Shown: positions 1 through 6,158 of the stretch, piece by piece | How positions within the stretch are numbered: position 1 is the stretch's first letter | How the letters are laid out: each line of letters starts with the position of its first letter | Assembly (NCBI GenBank): GCA_947463165.1 | Contig: CANHSW010000100.1 | Coordinates: 1-7,579, forward strand | Direction: 5' to 3' | Length of the DNA: 7,579 nucleotides | Source of the DNA: Cyanobacteriota bacterium | Lineage (GTDB): Bacteria; Cyanobacteriota; Cyanobacteriia; PCC-6307; Cyanobiaceae | Program-made: the position numbers and the translations under genes | The notes under the pieces: generated by a model | What the model was told of the DNA's origin: nothing | The model's database searches: none | The model's input: the letters and a program-made list of their open reading frames with translations, nothing else

Positions 1-171
1 GGGCTCTGAGGGAATCTGCAGCCGACTCCAGAGCCTGCCGTAGCCGGGCATGATCACGCGCACGTCGTGACCGAGGGCGGCCAAGGCCGGCGGCAGGGAA
101 CCCACCACATCGCCCATGCCGCCCACCTTGACCAGCGGCGCGCATTCCGCCGCAGCAAAGAGAATGCGCAT
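1..171 (-). CDS. glgA: Glycogen synthase, N-terminal part (runs off left edge)
   Basis: This is the first 57 codons of a gene read from 171 down to 1. GlgA transfers glucose from ADP-glucose to the growing alpha-1,4-glucan chain in the cytoplasm, the polymerising step of glycogen storage. The translated start reads [20 protein letters not shown], followed by [25 protein letters not shown]. This is the classic amino terminus of bacterial GT5 glycogen synthases, with the KxGG motif (residues 15-18) that contacts ADP-glucose. The ATG at 171-169 is the natural start because the family begins at this MRILF sequence; no clear Shine-Dalgarno motif precedes it. The gene lies 65 bp downstream of the L,D-transpeptidase on the same strand, so co-transcription is possible. 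The rest of the protein lies outside the window. Confidence 0.95.
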   Translation of the reverse strand, partial: MRILFAAAECAPLVKVGGMGDVVGSLPPALAALGHDVRVIMPGYGRLWSRLQIPSEP

Positions 172-236
172 GTCAGAAGGGAAATCTGGGCGCAACTTTA
201 CGGGTGGTCCGCGACCGGTCTGCCCCAGCCGCCTTT

Positions 237-1004
237 TCAGGGCAAAACGATCACCGGCGTGCCCATGCTCACCAGCTCAAACAGCTCGCGCACCTGCTCG
301 TCGTAGAGCCGCACACAGCCGTGGGAAACGGCCTGGCCAACGCTGCGGCGGTTCGGGGTGCCATGGAAGCCCATGGTGGTGCAACCCTTTACGGTCAGTG
401 CCGATCGACCGTTAAAGCCGCGGCGGCCTTTGCAGTCTCGGTGGAAGCCGATCCAGCGGCTGCCGAGGGGATTTTCCGGACCTGCTGGCACCAGCTGGCC
501 CGTGGCGGGATGCTTCCAGACGGGATTGATCACCCGCTCAATTACCTCAAACTGGCCCACCGGCGTCTCCCAGCCAGGCCTGCCCACCGCCACCGGAAAG
601 CGGCGCAGCTCTTGGCCGCTATCGATCACCAGCAACAGGCGCCGCCGCCGGTCCAACACCAGCTCCCGCCCCTGGACGCTCCCATGGCCAGCTTTGCCAT
701 CCTCCTGGCTTTGGGCGTCGCCCACCAGGGGGTTGAGATCTCCAGGGCTGGGGCCCGCGATCTGCTGGGCCTGCATGGGCTCCAGGGGGCCGCTGAGGAA
801 GACGCTCAGCAGGCCGGTAGTCGCCAGGATCAAAGCCAGGCCGAGCCTGAGGGGCCAGGGCCTCTGCAGGTCGCTCTTCAGGTTGGCAGCGGCAAGCGCC
901 GGTGGCGGCAGGGGAGTTGCCGGCAGCGGAGTTGACCGCAGAGACTTTGGCGAAGGACCTCGATTGGGGCGGGAAGCGTCGGCAAGGAAAATCTGAATTT
1001 TCAT
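237..1004 (-). CDS. L,D-transpeptidase (YkuD domain), membrane-anchored or exported
   Basis: A 255-residue protein that probably cross-links peptidoglycan stem peptides, or attaches proteins to them, through a catalytic cysteine. Residues 1-50 are proline- and basic-rich. Residues 51-71 form one hydrophobic segment ([20 protein letters not shown]), a signal anchor that places the enzyme on the periplasmic side. Residues about 113-254 form the YkuD domain, including HGT (214-216) and SHGCVRL (227-233), with Cys230 as the expected nucleophile and Arg232 also conserved. The domain is complete. The ATG at 1004 is the only clear start before the hydrophobic segment, though the 50-residue preface is long and no Shine-Dalgarno sequence is visible, so the start is less certain than the function. 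Upstream lies the repeat-rich spacer; downstream is glgA on the same strand. Which L,D-transpeptidase subgroup it belongs to cannot be told from sequence alone. Confidence 0.92.
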   Translation of the reverse strand: MKIQIFLADASRPNRGPSPKSLRSTPLPATPLPPPALAAANLKSDLQRPWPLRLGLALILATTGLLSVFLSGPLEPMQAQQIAGPSPGDLNPLVGDAQSQEDGKAGHGSVQGRELVLDRRRRLLLVIDSGQELRRFPVAVGRPGWETPVGQFEVIERVINPVWKHPATGQLVPAGPENPLGSRWIGFHRDCKGRRGFNGRSALTVKGCTTMGFHGTPNRRSVGQAVSHGCVRLYDEQVRELFELVSMGTPVIVLP

Positions 1005-1122
1005 AGTGCGGCTGCAGCACAGCGATGGGGACTGTGCTCAAAGAGAAAGGATCTTTAGAGGAGGGGATTTGCCTTCGTTTGGGTTGATGAATTGGTAGAT
1101 GAGAAGATGGGTTTGCTGCAGC

Positions 1123-1150
1123 CCTGCCTACTGTAGGCAGTGTAGGCAGG
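1123..1150. other. Inverted repeat at the edge of the 15-bp array
   Basis: CCTGCCTAC (1123-1131) and GTAGGCAGG (1142-1150) are perfect 9-bp inverted copies around a 10-base loop. A competing 7-bp hairpin (CTGCCTA at 1124-1130 and TAGGCAG at 1134-1140) uses the same left arm. The outer stem is followed on the plus strand by TTTT (1151-1154), so it resembles a weak intrinsic terminator for plus-strand transcripts, but no plus-strand gene ends here. It could equally be a by-product of the repeats. Confidence 0.45.
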
Positions 1151-1620
1151 TTTTCTGCAGGCAGGCTTGCGGCAGACAGGCTTGCTGTAGACAGGCTTGA
1201 CGCAGATTAGGTTTGTCGCAGACACGTTTAGTGTAGACAGATTTAGTGTAGACAGGTTTGCCGTAAAAAGAGCTGCTGAATAAAGTAGCTGCTGAATAGA
1301 GGCTTTCTGAATGCAAAGCTGCTGAATGCAGAGTTGCATAATGTAAACTGCTGTTGAGAATGCAAAGCGCTGAGTGAAAACCGCTGCTGAAGGCAAAGTG
1401 CTGCTGAATGCAAACCGCTGCTGAAGGCAAAGTGCGGGATGCGGAGCCACTCAATGCGGAATTGCTGAATACAGACTTTTTTGTGCAGAGCCTCTGAATG
1501 CAAAGTTGCTGAATATACAGGCTTTGAAGGCAGGGTTGCTGAATTAAGAGTTGTCGAGCAAAGAGTTGTCGAATAAAGCTTTGTCGTATGCAGAGTTGTC
1601 GAATACGGATCTGCTGAGTG
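1147..1620. repeat. Degenerate tandem array of about 31 units, about 15 bp each
   Basis: Reading by hand, this 474-bp stretch divides without remainder into about 31 consecutive units. Most are exactly 15 bp, with some of 14, 16, 17 or 19 bp. Two subfamilies are visible. Units from 1147 to 1267 resemble CAGGCTTGCTGTAGA, and units from 1268 to 1620 resemble CAAAGTTGCTGAATG or AAGAGTTGTCGAATA. The block is much poorer in G+C than its neighbours: 25 of 60 bases at 1321-1380, against 47 of 60 at 3301-3360 inside menD. All three minus-strand frames stay open over long parts because the unit lacks minus-strand stops, so open frames here are not evidence of a gene. The array lies upstream of the L,D-transpeptidase start and downstream of menB. 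Function is unknown; it could be a decayed coding repeat, a structured RNA leader or a minisatellite. Confidence 0.85.
1378..1435. repeat. Perfect 24-bp duplication with 34-bp period inside the array
   Basis: The 24 bases at 1378-1401 recur exactly at 1412-1435, starting AAACCGCTGCTGAAGG and ending CAAAGTGC. Each copy spans one 17-bp variant unit and part of the next, so two adjacent units were duplicated together. This is a more recent event than the divergence of the 15-bp units around it. Confidence 0.85.
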
Positions 1621-1690
1621 TGGATGGGTGGCCGTTGATTAGGGGCTGCCCAAAGGCGCCAGACAAATTTTAAATCTCATTGGTCCCACG

Positions 1691-1732
1691 ATGCGAATGT
1701 CGTGGTGCGAATCTCGTGATGCGTATCCCATG
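1691..1732. repeat. Three tandem 14-bp units
   Basis: Units ATGCGAATGTCGTG (1691-1704), GTGCGAATCTCGTG (1705-1718) and ATGCGTATCCCATG (1719-1732). The first two differ at two positions and the third is more diverged. The first unit, with its preceding CG, resembles the minus-strand reading of the 23-bp units at the right edge of the window. Confidence 0.7.
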
Positions 1733-1902
1733 GCTTTAGGGGGCATCTCGGCGCCTGGTCGCTTCCCTTCTCGCGGCGCTCCTGGCCTACGGGCAGTTTT
1801 CGAGGTGCCCAGGTCTCGGGTCCCTTTGAGGGCTAGGGGAGTTCTGGTCGGCTGGTCCAGGGCTGACCAGTTTCCCAAGTTCTGTCCAGCCCCCAAAGTT
1901 GT

Positions 1903-1939
1903 GCCCAGCTCTGCCAGCTCTGCCAGTTTTGACCGGCTT
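1903..1939. repeat. Four tandem 9-10 bp units
   Basis: Units GCCCAGCTCT (1903-1912), GCCAGCTCT (1913-1921), GCCAGTTTT (1922-1930) and GACCGGCTT (1931-1939), with decay toward the right. Weaker relatives of the same word (CTGTCCAGC, CTGACCAG) lie just to the left, suggesting older copies. Confidence 0.6.
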
Positions 1940-2024
1940 CTCCTGTACTGACCCTGCAGCCGCAGGGAGGGGATGTTTGCGAGCTCTGGAAAAATCGAGT
2001 CACTGCTGACCAAGTCTCTAGGCC

Positions 2025-2085
2025 GCATGGGCTCTGCGCTGGCAGTGGCCCTTTATTGGCATGGGCTCTGAGCTGACAGGGTGGC
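2025..2085. repeat. Direct repeat of about 26 bp, 34 bp apart
   Basis: The copy at 2025-2050 begins GCATGGGCTCTGCGCTGGCA and the copy at 2059-2085 begins GCATGGGCTCTGAGCTGACA. They share a perfect first 12 bases and a few mismatches after that. An 8-bp interval separates them. Confidence 0.7.
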
Positions 2086-2120
2086 TGAAATTGCGATTTT
2101 CCAGAGCCCGATTGGCGGCC

Positions 2121-2159
2121 GGTGCTGGAGGTCTGTGCTGGTGGCCTGTGCTTGAGGCC
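2121..2159. repeat. Three tandem 13-bp units
   Basis: Units GGTGCTGGAGGTC (2121-2133), TGTGCTGGTGGCC (2134-2146) and TGTGCTTGAGGCC (2147-2159). The cluster ends 28 bp from the menB stop codon, so a transcript from menB would include it in its 3' region. Confidence 0.7.
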
Positions 2160-2187
2160 TGAGTCGGGTTGCGCTGCTGCGCAGGGT

Positions 2188-3051
2188 TCAAGGCAGCCAG
2201 TCGGCGTCGGCAAAGTTTGGTGGTCGCTTTTCCAGGAAGGCATTGCGACCTTCCTGGCCCTCGGCCGTTCGGTAAAAGAGGTGGGTGGCCTGGCCGGCCA
2301 ACTCCTGCAGCCCCGCCATGCCGTCGGTTTCGGCATTGAAGGCGGCCTTGAGGCAGCGGATCGCCGTGGGACTGTGTGCCATCACCTCCCGGCCCCAGCG
2401 CACCCCCTCCGCCTGCAGTTGCTCCAGGGGCACCACCGCGTTCACCAGTCCCATCTCCAGCGCCTCGGAGGCGCCGTATTGACGGCAGAGGAACCAGATC
2501 TCCCGAGCTTTGCGCTGGCCCACCACCCGGGCCAGGTAGCTGGCGCCAAAGCCGCCATCAAAACTGCCCACCCTGGGCCCCGTCTGCCCGAAGCGGGCAT
2601 TTTCCGCCGCCAGCGAAAGGTCGCAGAGCAGATGCAGCACCTGGCCGCCGCCGATGGCGTAGCCCGCCACCAGGGCGATCACCACCTTGGGCAGGCTGCG
2701 AATCAACCGCTGCAGGTCGAGCACGTTCAGGCGAGGTACACCCTGCTCGTCGAGGTAGCCGCCATCGCCACGCACGCTCTGGTCACCGCCGGCGCAGAAG
2801 GCCCAGCCCCCGTCGTCGGCGGGCCCAGCCCCGGTGAACAGCACCACGCCCACCCGGGGGTCCTCCCGCACCCTGGTGAAGGCATCGCAGAGTTCGATCA
2901 CCGTGCGCGGCCGGAAAGCATTGCGGCAGCGGGGGCGGTTGATCGTGATCCGGGCGATGCCCTCGTCGCTGCCCTCATAAATGATGTCCTCGTAGCTACC
3001 CAGCTGCCGCCACTGCAGCGGTGGATCGGCTGGGGAGAAGACCTCTATCAC
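2188..3051 (-). CDS. menB: 1,4-dihydroxy-2-naphthoyl-CoA synthase
   Basis: MenB closes the second ring of the naphthoquinone: it converts o-succinylbenzoyl-CoA to DHNA-CoA, a cytoplasmic step toward phylloquinone, the photosystem I quinone. It is a crotonase-fold enzyme. Counting from the GTG at 3051, visible landmarks are CAGGDQ (86-91), GYAIGGGQ (130-137), the [19 protein letters not shown] stretch (about 154-172) and the C-terminal KRPPNF (275-280). The QTG glycine (Gly158), rather than an acidic residue, places it with the bicarbonate-dependent enzymes such as E. coli MenB. The stop is TGA at 2190-2188. Start: the frame is open to an ATG at 3219, which would give 343 residues and overlap menD by 41 bp. 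I prefer the GTG at 3051 (288 residues) because it matches the family length and the conserved part begins about 13 residues later; neither has a clear Shine-Dalgarno sequence. It probably shares a transcript with menD. Confidence 0.96.
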   Translation of the reverse strand: MIEVFSPADPPLQWRQLGSYEDIIYEGSDEGIARITINRPRCRNAFRPRTVIELCDAFTRVREDPRVGVVLFTGAGPADDGGWAFCAGGDQSVRGDGGYLDEQGVPRLNVLDLQRLIRSLPKVVIALVAGYAIGGGQVLHLLCDLSLAAENARFGQTGPRVGSFDGGFGASYLARVVGQRKAREIWFLCRQYGASEALEMGLVNAVVPLEQLQAEGVRWGREVMAHSPTAIRCLKAAFNAETDGMAGLQELAGQATHLFYRTAEGQEGRNAFLEKRPPNFADADWLP

Positions 3052-3178
3052 GGCCGCTGCGGCATCACAGGCGCCATTCTGCGCAGCGCCCGTCGCGGCT
3101 CCTCCACCAGCTCCGCTGATGGTCCCTGGGCCTCTGTTTTTGGTGCTGCTGCCAGGCCAGCTCCCAAGGCTGCTGTTC

Positions 3179-5050
3179 TCAATGCTGGCTTTGGCGCAGC
3201 CGCTGGCGCAGCAGGGCATCCTGGCGGCGGTCGGTGACCAGCCTCAACAGCGCCAGGGGCTGCTGCAACGCCCAGCTCAAATCCCGCTCCAGCTCCTCCC
3301 AGCCGCCACACAGGCGCCCCGGCACCCCATGGACGGCCGCCAGGGCCACCGGATCGACGGGTTGGGGCATGGCAAACAGCCGTTCGAAATCCATCACCGC
3401 CGCTGGATCGGGCCGAATCGGCAGCTGTTCAAAAATGCCGCCGCCGCCGTTGTCGATCACCAGGATCGTCAGCTGACCTGTCAATTGGCTGCGCCACAAC
3501 CAGCCGTTGGCGTCGTGCAGCAGGGCCAGGTCGCCGCTGATCAGCACGGCTTTGCCGCAGGCCTGGGCCACCCCGCAGGCCAGCGACAGGGTGCCATCAA
3601 TGCCAGAGGCGCCCCGAAAGGCCAGCACCGGTCGGGGCGGACCATCGCCCACCGCAAAGCTCTCCCAATCCCGCACCGGCGAACTGTTGGCCAGCACCAA
3701 GGGCACACCCGCGGGCAGGAGCCGGCTCAGCTGGCGGGCCAGAGCCGGTTCGCAGAGGCCAGCCATGGCTGTTTCAGGGGCAGTTGCGATCCCAGCTGAG
3801 GTCAAGGGGGCCGCCAGCTGGCTGTCTAGCCAAGCCTGCAGGGCCTGCTCCGCCGCCTGCCAGCGCTGGGCCAGGGCCAGGTTGGCGGCCGGGGGCTGAT
3901 CGCCCTGCCAGGTTGGCGGCAGGGCTGCCCACCAGGGCGCCAGGCCGCTAAAGCAGCGCTGCTGGGCAGTGCCCAGGGCATCGAGATTGCGCGGGTCGGC
4001 CTCGCTGATCAGGGCCTGGGGGCCGCTGAAATTGGCCAGCCCTTGCTGCAGTCGCCGGCTGGCCGGCAGCGGCCCCAGCCGCAGCAGCTGCTCAGGCTGC
4101 CACTCGGGTTTGGGGGCGGCCAGCAGCAGGTCATAGCCGGCCACCAGGTTTAGATCCGCCATGCCCCGCAGGCCGCTGAGGGCATCGGCCAGCAGCGGCC
4201 AGCCGGTGCGTCGCTGCAACTGCCGCAGGGCAGTCAGGTGGGCGCCCCAGGTTTGGGGTCTGCCGCGCCAAGGCCCGGCCACGATCAGCCCGGGTCGATC
4301 TGGATCGAGCCCCAGCGACCCTCCAGCGCCCTGCCAGCCTTGGGGGGCCGCCTCGGGGCTGGATTGATCCGCCGGCAGGGCATGGGTGGGCCAGGCCCTG
4401 GCCACCGCCAGCAGCGCGGCGGAGCCGGCATGGAGGGGCTCATCAATCGGCAGGTTCAGCTGCACCGCCCCAGGCGCTGCCCATGAATGCGTTGCCGGTT
4501 CGGGCGTTGCTTGGGCAGCTGCCTTGGCCGTTGCCTGGGCCAAGGTTGGCTGATCTGGCCCCAAACAGTGCCGCAAAGCGGTGGCGGCCAGCTCATCCAG
4601 TTCGGCCGCGGCCATGGCGTGCAGGCCGCGGCCATCGCCCAGCCCCTGCCAGCGCAGGCAGGCGATCAGGAAGTCTTCTTGGTTCACGGTTTGGTTGGCG
4701 CCGCAACCCTTCAGCCGCGGCGGTCGATCCGCCGTGAGCAGCAGCAGCGGAATGGCGCCGTAATCCGCCTCCACCACGGCCGGCAGCAGGTTGGCCACCG
4801 CCGTGCCCGAGGTGGTGATCACGGCCGCCGGCAGGCCGGTGGCGCGGCCATGGCCGAGGGCAAAGAAAGCGGCGGAGCGCTCATCGATGGCCGTCACCAG
4901 GGCCAAGCCTTGCCGCTCCAACAGCCCGGCCGCCACCGCCAGGGGCCCGGAGCGGCTGCCGGGGCAGAGCACCAGCTGCCTCAGGCCCCGCCGCATCAGG
5001 GCCTGCAACAGGGTGAGGGCAGCCTCCAGGTTGGCTTGGGCGCGATCCAA
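3179..5050 (-). CDS. menD: SEPHCHC synthase (2-succinyl-5-enolpyruvyl-6-hydroxy-3-cyclohexene-1-carboxylate synthase)
   Basis: MenD is a thiamine diphosphate (ThDP) enzyme that adds decarboxylated 2-oxoglutarate to isochorismate, the first committed step of menaquinone/phylloquinone synthesis. The 623 residues include [14 protein letters not shown] (29-42) and the ThDP-activating glutamate in AIDERSAAF (Glu57). [17 protein letters not shown] (79-95), [11 protein letters not shown] (117-127) and [11 protein letters not shown] (479-489) follow, as does the ThDP/Mg motif [11 protein letters not shown] (506-516). It is somewhat longer than typical MenD. The start is a TTG at 5050-5048. A GGGAAGG motif (minus strand, 5066-5060) sits 9 bases upstream, and the family's N-terminal helix ([13 protein letters not shown]) begins right after it; the next ATG, at residue 19, would cut into that helix. 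menB follows on the same strand and may overlap or sit just past the stop, so the two are probably one operon. lepB diverges upstream. Confidence 0.96.
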   Translation of the reverse strand: MDRAQANLEAALTLLQALMRRGLRQLVLCPGSRSGPLAVAAGLLERQGLALVTAIDERSAAFFALGHGRATGLPAAVITTSGTAVANLLPAVVEADYGAIPLLLLTADRPPRLKGCGANQTVNQEDFLIACLRWQGLGDGRGLHAMAAAELDELAATALRHCLGPDQPTLAQATAKAAAQATPEPATHSWAAPGAVQLNLPIDEPLHAGSAALLAVARAWPTHALPADQSSPEAAPQGWQGAGGSLGLDPDRPGLIVAGPWRGRPQTWGAHLTALRQLQRRTGWPLLADALSGLRGMADLNLVAGYDLLLAAPKPEWQPEQLLRLGPLPASRRLQQGLANFSGPQALISEADPRNLDALGTAQQRCFSGLAPWWAALPPTWQGDQPPAANLALAQRWQAAEQALQAWLDSQLAAPLTSAGIATAPETAMAGLCEPALARQLSRLLPAGVPLVLANSSPVRDWESFAVGDGPPRPVLAFRGASGIDGTLSLACGVAQACGKAVLISGDLALLHDANGWLWRSQLTGQLTILVIDNGGGGIFEQLPIRPDPAAVMDFERLFAMPQPVDPVALAAVHGVPGRLCGGWEELERDLSWALQQPLALLRLVTDRRQDALLRQRLRQSQH

Positions 5051-5112
5051 ACAGAGATGCCTTCCCGTCCGGGGTGGCTGCAGGATGGGGCGCCTATCTT
5101 CTCTCCAGGCCC
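5051..5112. promoter_or_regulatory. Divergent intergenic region between menD and lepB
   Basis: These 62 bp must hold the 5' signals for menD (minus) and, if lepB has its own promoter, for lepB (plus). The only clear element is the menD ribosome-binding site GGGAAGG (5066-5060, minus strand). A TATCTT at 5095-5100 could be a plus-strand -10 element, but no convincing -35 partner is visible. Some of this region becomes coding if lepB starts at the upstream GTG (5074). Confidence 0.35.
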
Positions 5113-5757
5113 GTGAGCAGCGAACCGACGGCCTCGCCCCGGCCCTGGCGGCAGCGGCTGGCCGACCTGCGCGCCCAGCTGCTGCCGGTGCTGGCCTGGC
5201 TGCTGCTGGCCCTGGCGCTGCGCTGGTTGGTGGTGGAGCCGCGCTGGATTCCCTCCGATTCGATGCTGCCCACCCTGCGGCAACAGGATCGGGTGCTGGT
5301 GGAGAAGTTGCGAGTGCGGCTGCACCGGCCGCTGCCGATCGGCACCGTGGTGGTGTTCAGGCCGCCGCCGCCGCTGCAGGCCGCCGGCTACGACCCCAAG
5401 GCAGCGCTGATCAAACGGGTGGTGGCCCGGGCCGGCGACCGGGTGGAGGTGCGTCAGGGGCTGTTATGGCGCAATGGTGCCCCGGTGGCGAGCGATTGGG
5501 CGGCGGCGCCGATGGACTATCAACTGCAGCCCTTCACCCTGGCGGCGGGGCAGCTGCTGGTGCTGGGGGATAACCGCAATGCCAGCCTCGATTCCCACCT
5601 CTGGGGCCCCCTGCCGGAGGAGGAGCTGATCGGCACGGCGATCTGGCGCTATTGGCCCCTGAACCGCTTTGGCCTGCTTAGCCGCCAGCTCAGCCGCAGG
5701 GAGATACGGATCTACGCCCCTTCAACCGCACCTTTGGCCGCTGAACATCTGGGGTAG
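5113..5757 (+). CDS. lepB: Type I signal peptidase
   Basis: Membrane-bound serine protease (S26 family) that removes signal peptides from exported proteins on the outer face of the plasma membrane or thylakoid. Counting from the GTG at 5113 (214 residues), a hydrophobic segment spans about 21-41. It is followed by the catalytic motif SDSMLPTL, with Ser50 as nucleophile. The general-base lysine is Lys101 in IKRVVARAGD, and GDNRNASLDSHLWGPL lies at 152-167. All catalytic elements are present. The frame also has a GTG at 5074, adding 13 residues; I prefer 5113 because it leaves 62 bp rather than 23 bp for the divergent menD start, and because the extra residues resemble nothing conserved. Neither start has a strong Shine-Dalgarno sequence. 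The DUF760 gene follows after 31 bp and may be co-transcribed. Cyanobacteria often carry more than one LepB; which paralogue this is cannot be told. Confidence 0.95.
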   Translation: MSSEPTASPRPWRQRLADLRAQLLPVLAWLLLALALRWLVVEPRWIPSDSMLPTLRQQDRVLVEKLRVRLHRPLPIGTVVVFRPPPPLQAAGYDPKAALIKRVVARAGDRVEVRQGLLWRNGAPVASDWAAAPMDYQLQPFTLAAGQLLVLGDNRNASLDSHLWGPLPEEELIGTAIWRYWPLNRFGLLSRQLSRREIRIYAPSTAPLAAEHLG

Positions 5758-5788
5758 GGTGCAGTCCGTGACCTAGCGCACACCGGAC

Positions 5789-6145
5789 ATGTTCAACCCG
5801 GAGTTCCTGACTAGCGACAACGAAGCCATAGGCGGCAACCCCCTGATCCAGTACCTCCAGGATCAGTCTCCGGATGTGTTGCAGCGGGTGGCTCGTTCAG
5901 CTAGTCATGAGATTCAAGACATCATTCGCCACAACGTGCAGGGCCTGCTCGGCATGCTGCCCGCCGAGCAGTTTGATGTGAAAATCCAGACCAGCCGTGA
6001 AAACCTGGCTGGCCTGCTGGGTTCGGCGATGATGACCGGTTACTTCCTGCGCCAGATGGAACAGCGCATGGAGCTGGAAACCAGCTTGATCGGCAGCTGC
6101 AGCCTGGCCGATAGTGATGCTGATCCGGGCGAATTACGGCTCTAA
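5789..6145 (+). CDS. DUF760 family protein
   Basis: A 118-residue protein of a family found in cyanobacteria and chloroplasts, with no established biochemical activity. The core from NPLIQYLQDQSPDVLQRV (18-35) through HNVQGLLGMLPAEQFDVKIQ (48-67) to ENLAGLLGSAMMTGYFLRQM (71-90) is the characteristic signature. It is predicted mainly helical, without a membrane segment or signal peptide, so probably soluble. The last 20 or so residues are acidic and less conserved. The start is the ATG at 5789; no strong Shine-Dalgarno sequence is present (the preceding bases are CACCGGAC). It lies 31 bp after lepB on the same strand, and its stop is only 13 bp from that of the convergent DUF4336 gene. Confidence 0.9.
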   Translation: MFNPEFLTSDNEAIGGNPLIQYLQDQSPDVLQRVARSASHEIQDIIRHNVQGLLGMLPAEQFDVKIQTSRENLAGLLGSAMMTGYFLRQMEQRMELETSLIGSCSLADSDADPGELRL

Positions 6146-6158
6146 GGGCGAGGGCCGC

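Larger units (their letters stand above)
1621..2187. other. Non-coding remainder of the spacer, with several short repeats
   Basis: About 570 bp between the 15-bp array and the menB stop. I see no credible gene, tRNA or known RNA in it. The open frames here (for example plus 1691-1951 and minus 1639-2028) resemble no family I recognise and run across repeats. The stretch holds four separate direct-repeat clusters, listed individually, and an imperfect inverted repeat (CTGGTCGGC at 1844-1852 and GCTGACCAG at 1862-1870, one mismatch). Confidence 0.7.

Noticed and set aside
1147..1620. CRISPR array
   Set aside because: The units are contiguous and degenerate at about 15 bp, without alternating conserved repeats and unique spacers, and no cas genes are nearby.
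1691..1951. Plus-strand open frame of 86 codons in the spacer
   Set aside because: It begins inside the 14-bp repeat and ends in the 9-bp repeat, and its translation matches no family I know.
1639..2028. Minus-strand open frame of 129 codons in the spacer
   Set aside because: It has no recognisable domain, is partly made of the 9-bp and 14-bp repeats, and has no clear ribosome-binding site.
2170..2183. Stem-loop TGCGC-TGCT-GCGCA as the menB terminator
   Set aside because: The stem is only 5 bp, it is not followed by a U-tract on the minus strand, and it lies just 5 bases past the stop; chance is likely in GC-rich DNA.
2122..3237. Long plus-strand open frame of 371 codons across menB
   Set aside because: It is antisense to menB, whose conserved motifs are unambiguous. 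High G+C favours long shadow frames, and its translation is alanine/glycine/proline-rich and resembles no family.
3119..3799. Plus-strand open frames antisense to menD (also 4487-5116 and 4791-5573)
   Set aside because: menD carries intact motifs along its whole length; these are composition-driven shadows. The 4791-5573 frame also crosses the lepB start in another frame.
6146..6158. Bidirectional terminator between the convergent DUF760 and DUF4336 genes
   Set aside because: The gap is 13 bp and no convincing hairpin or T-run was found in or around it.
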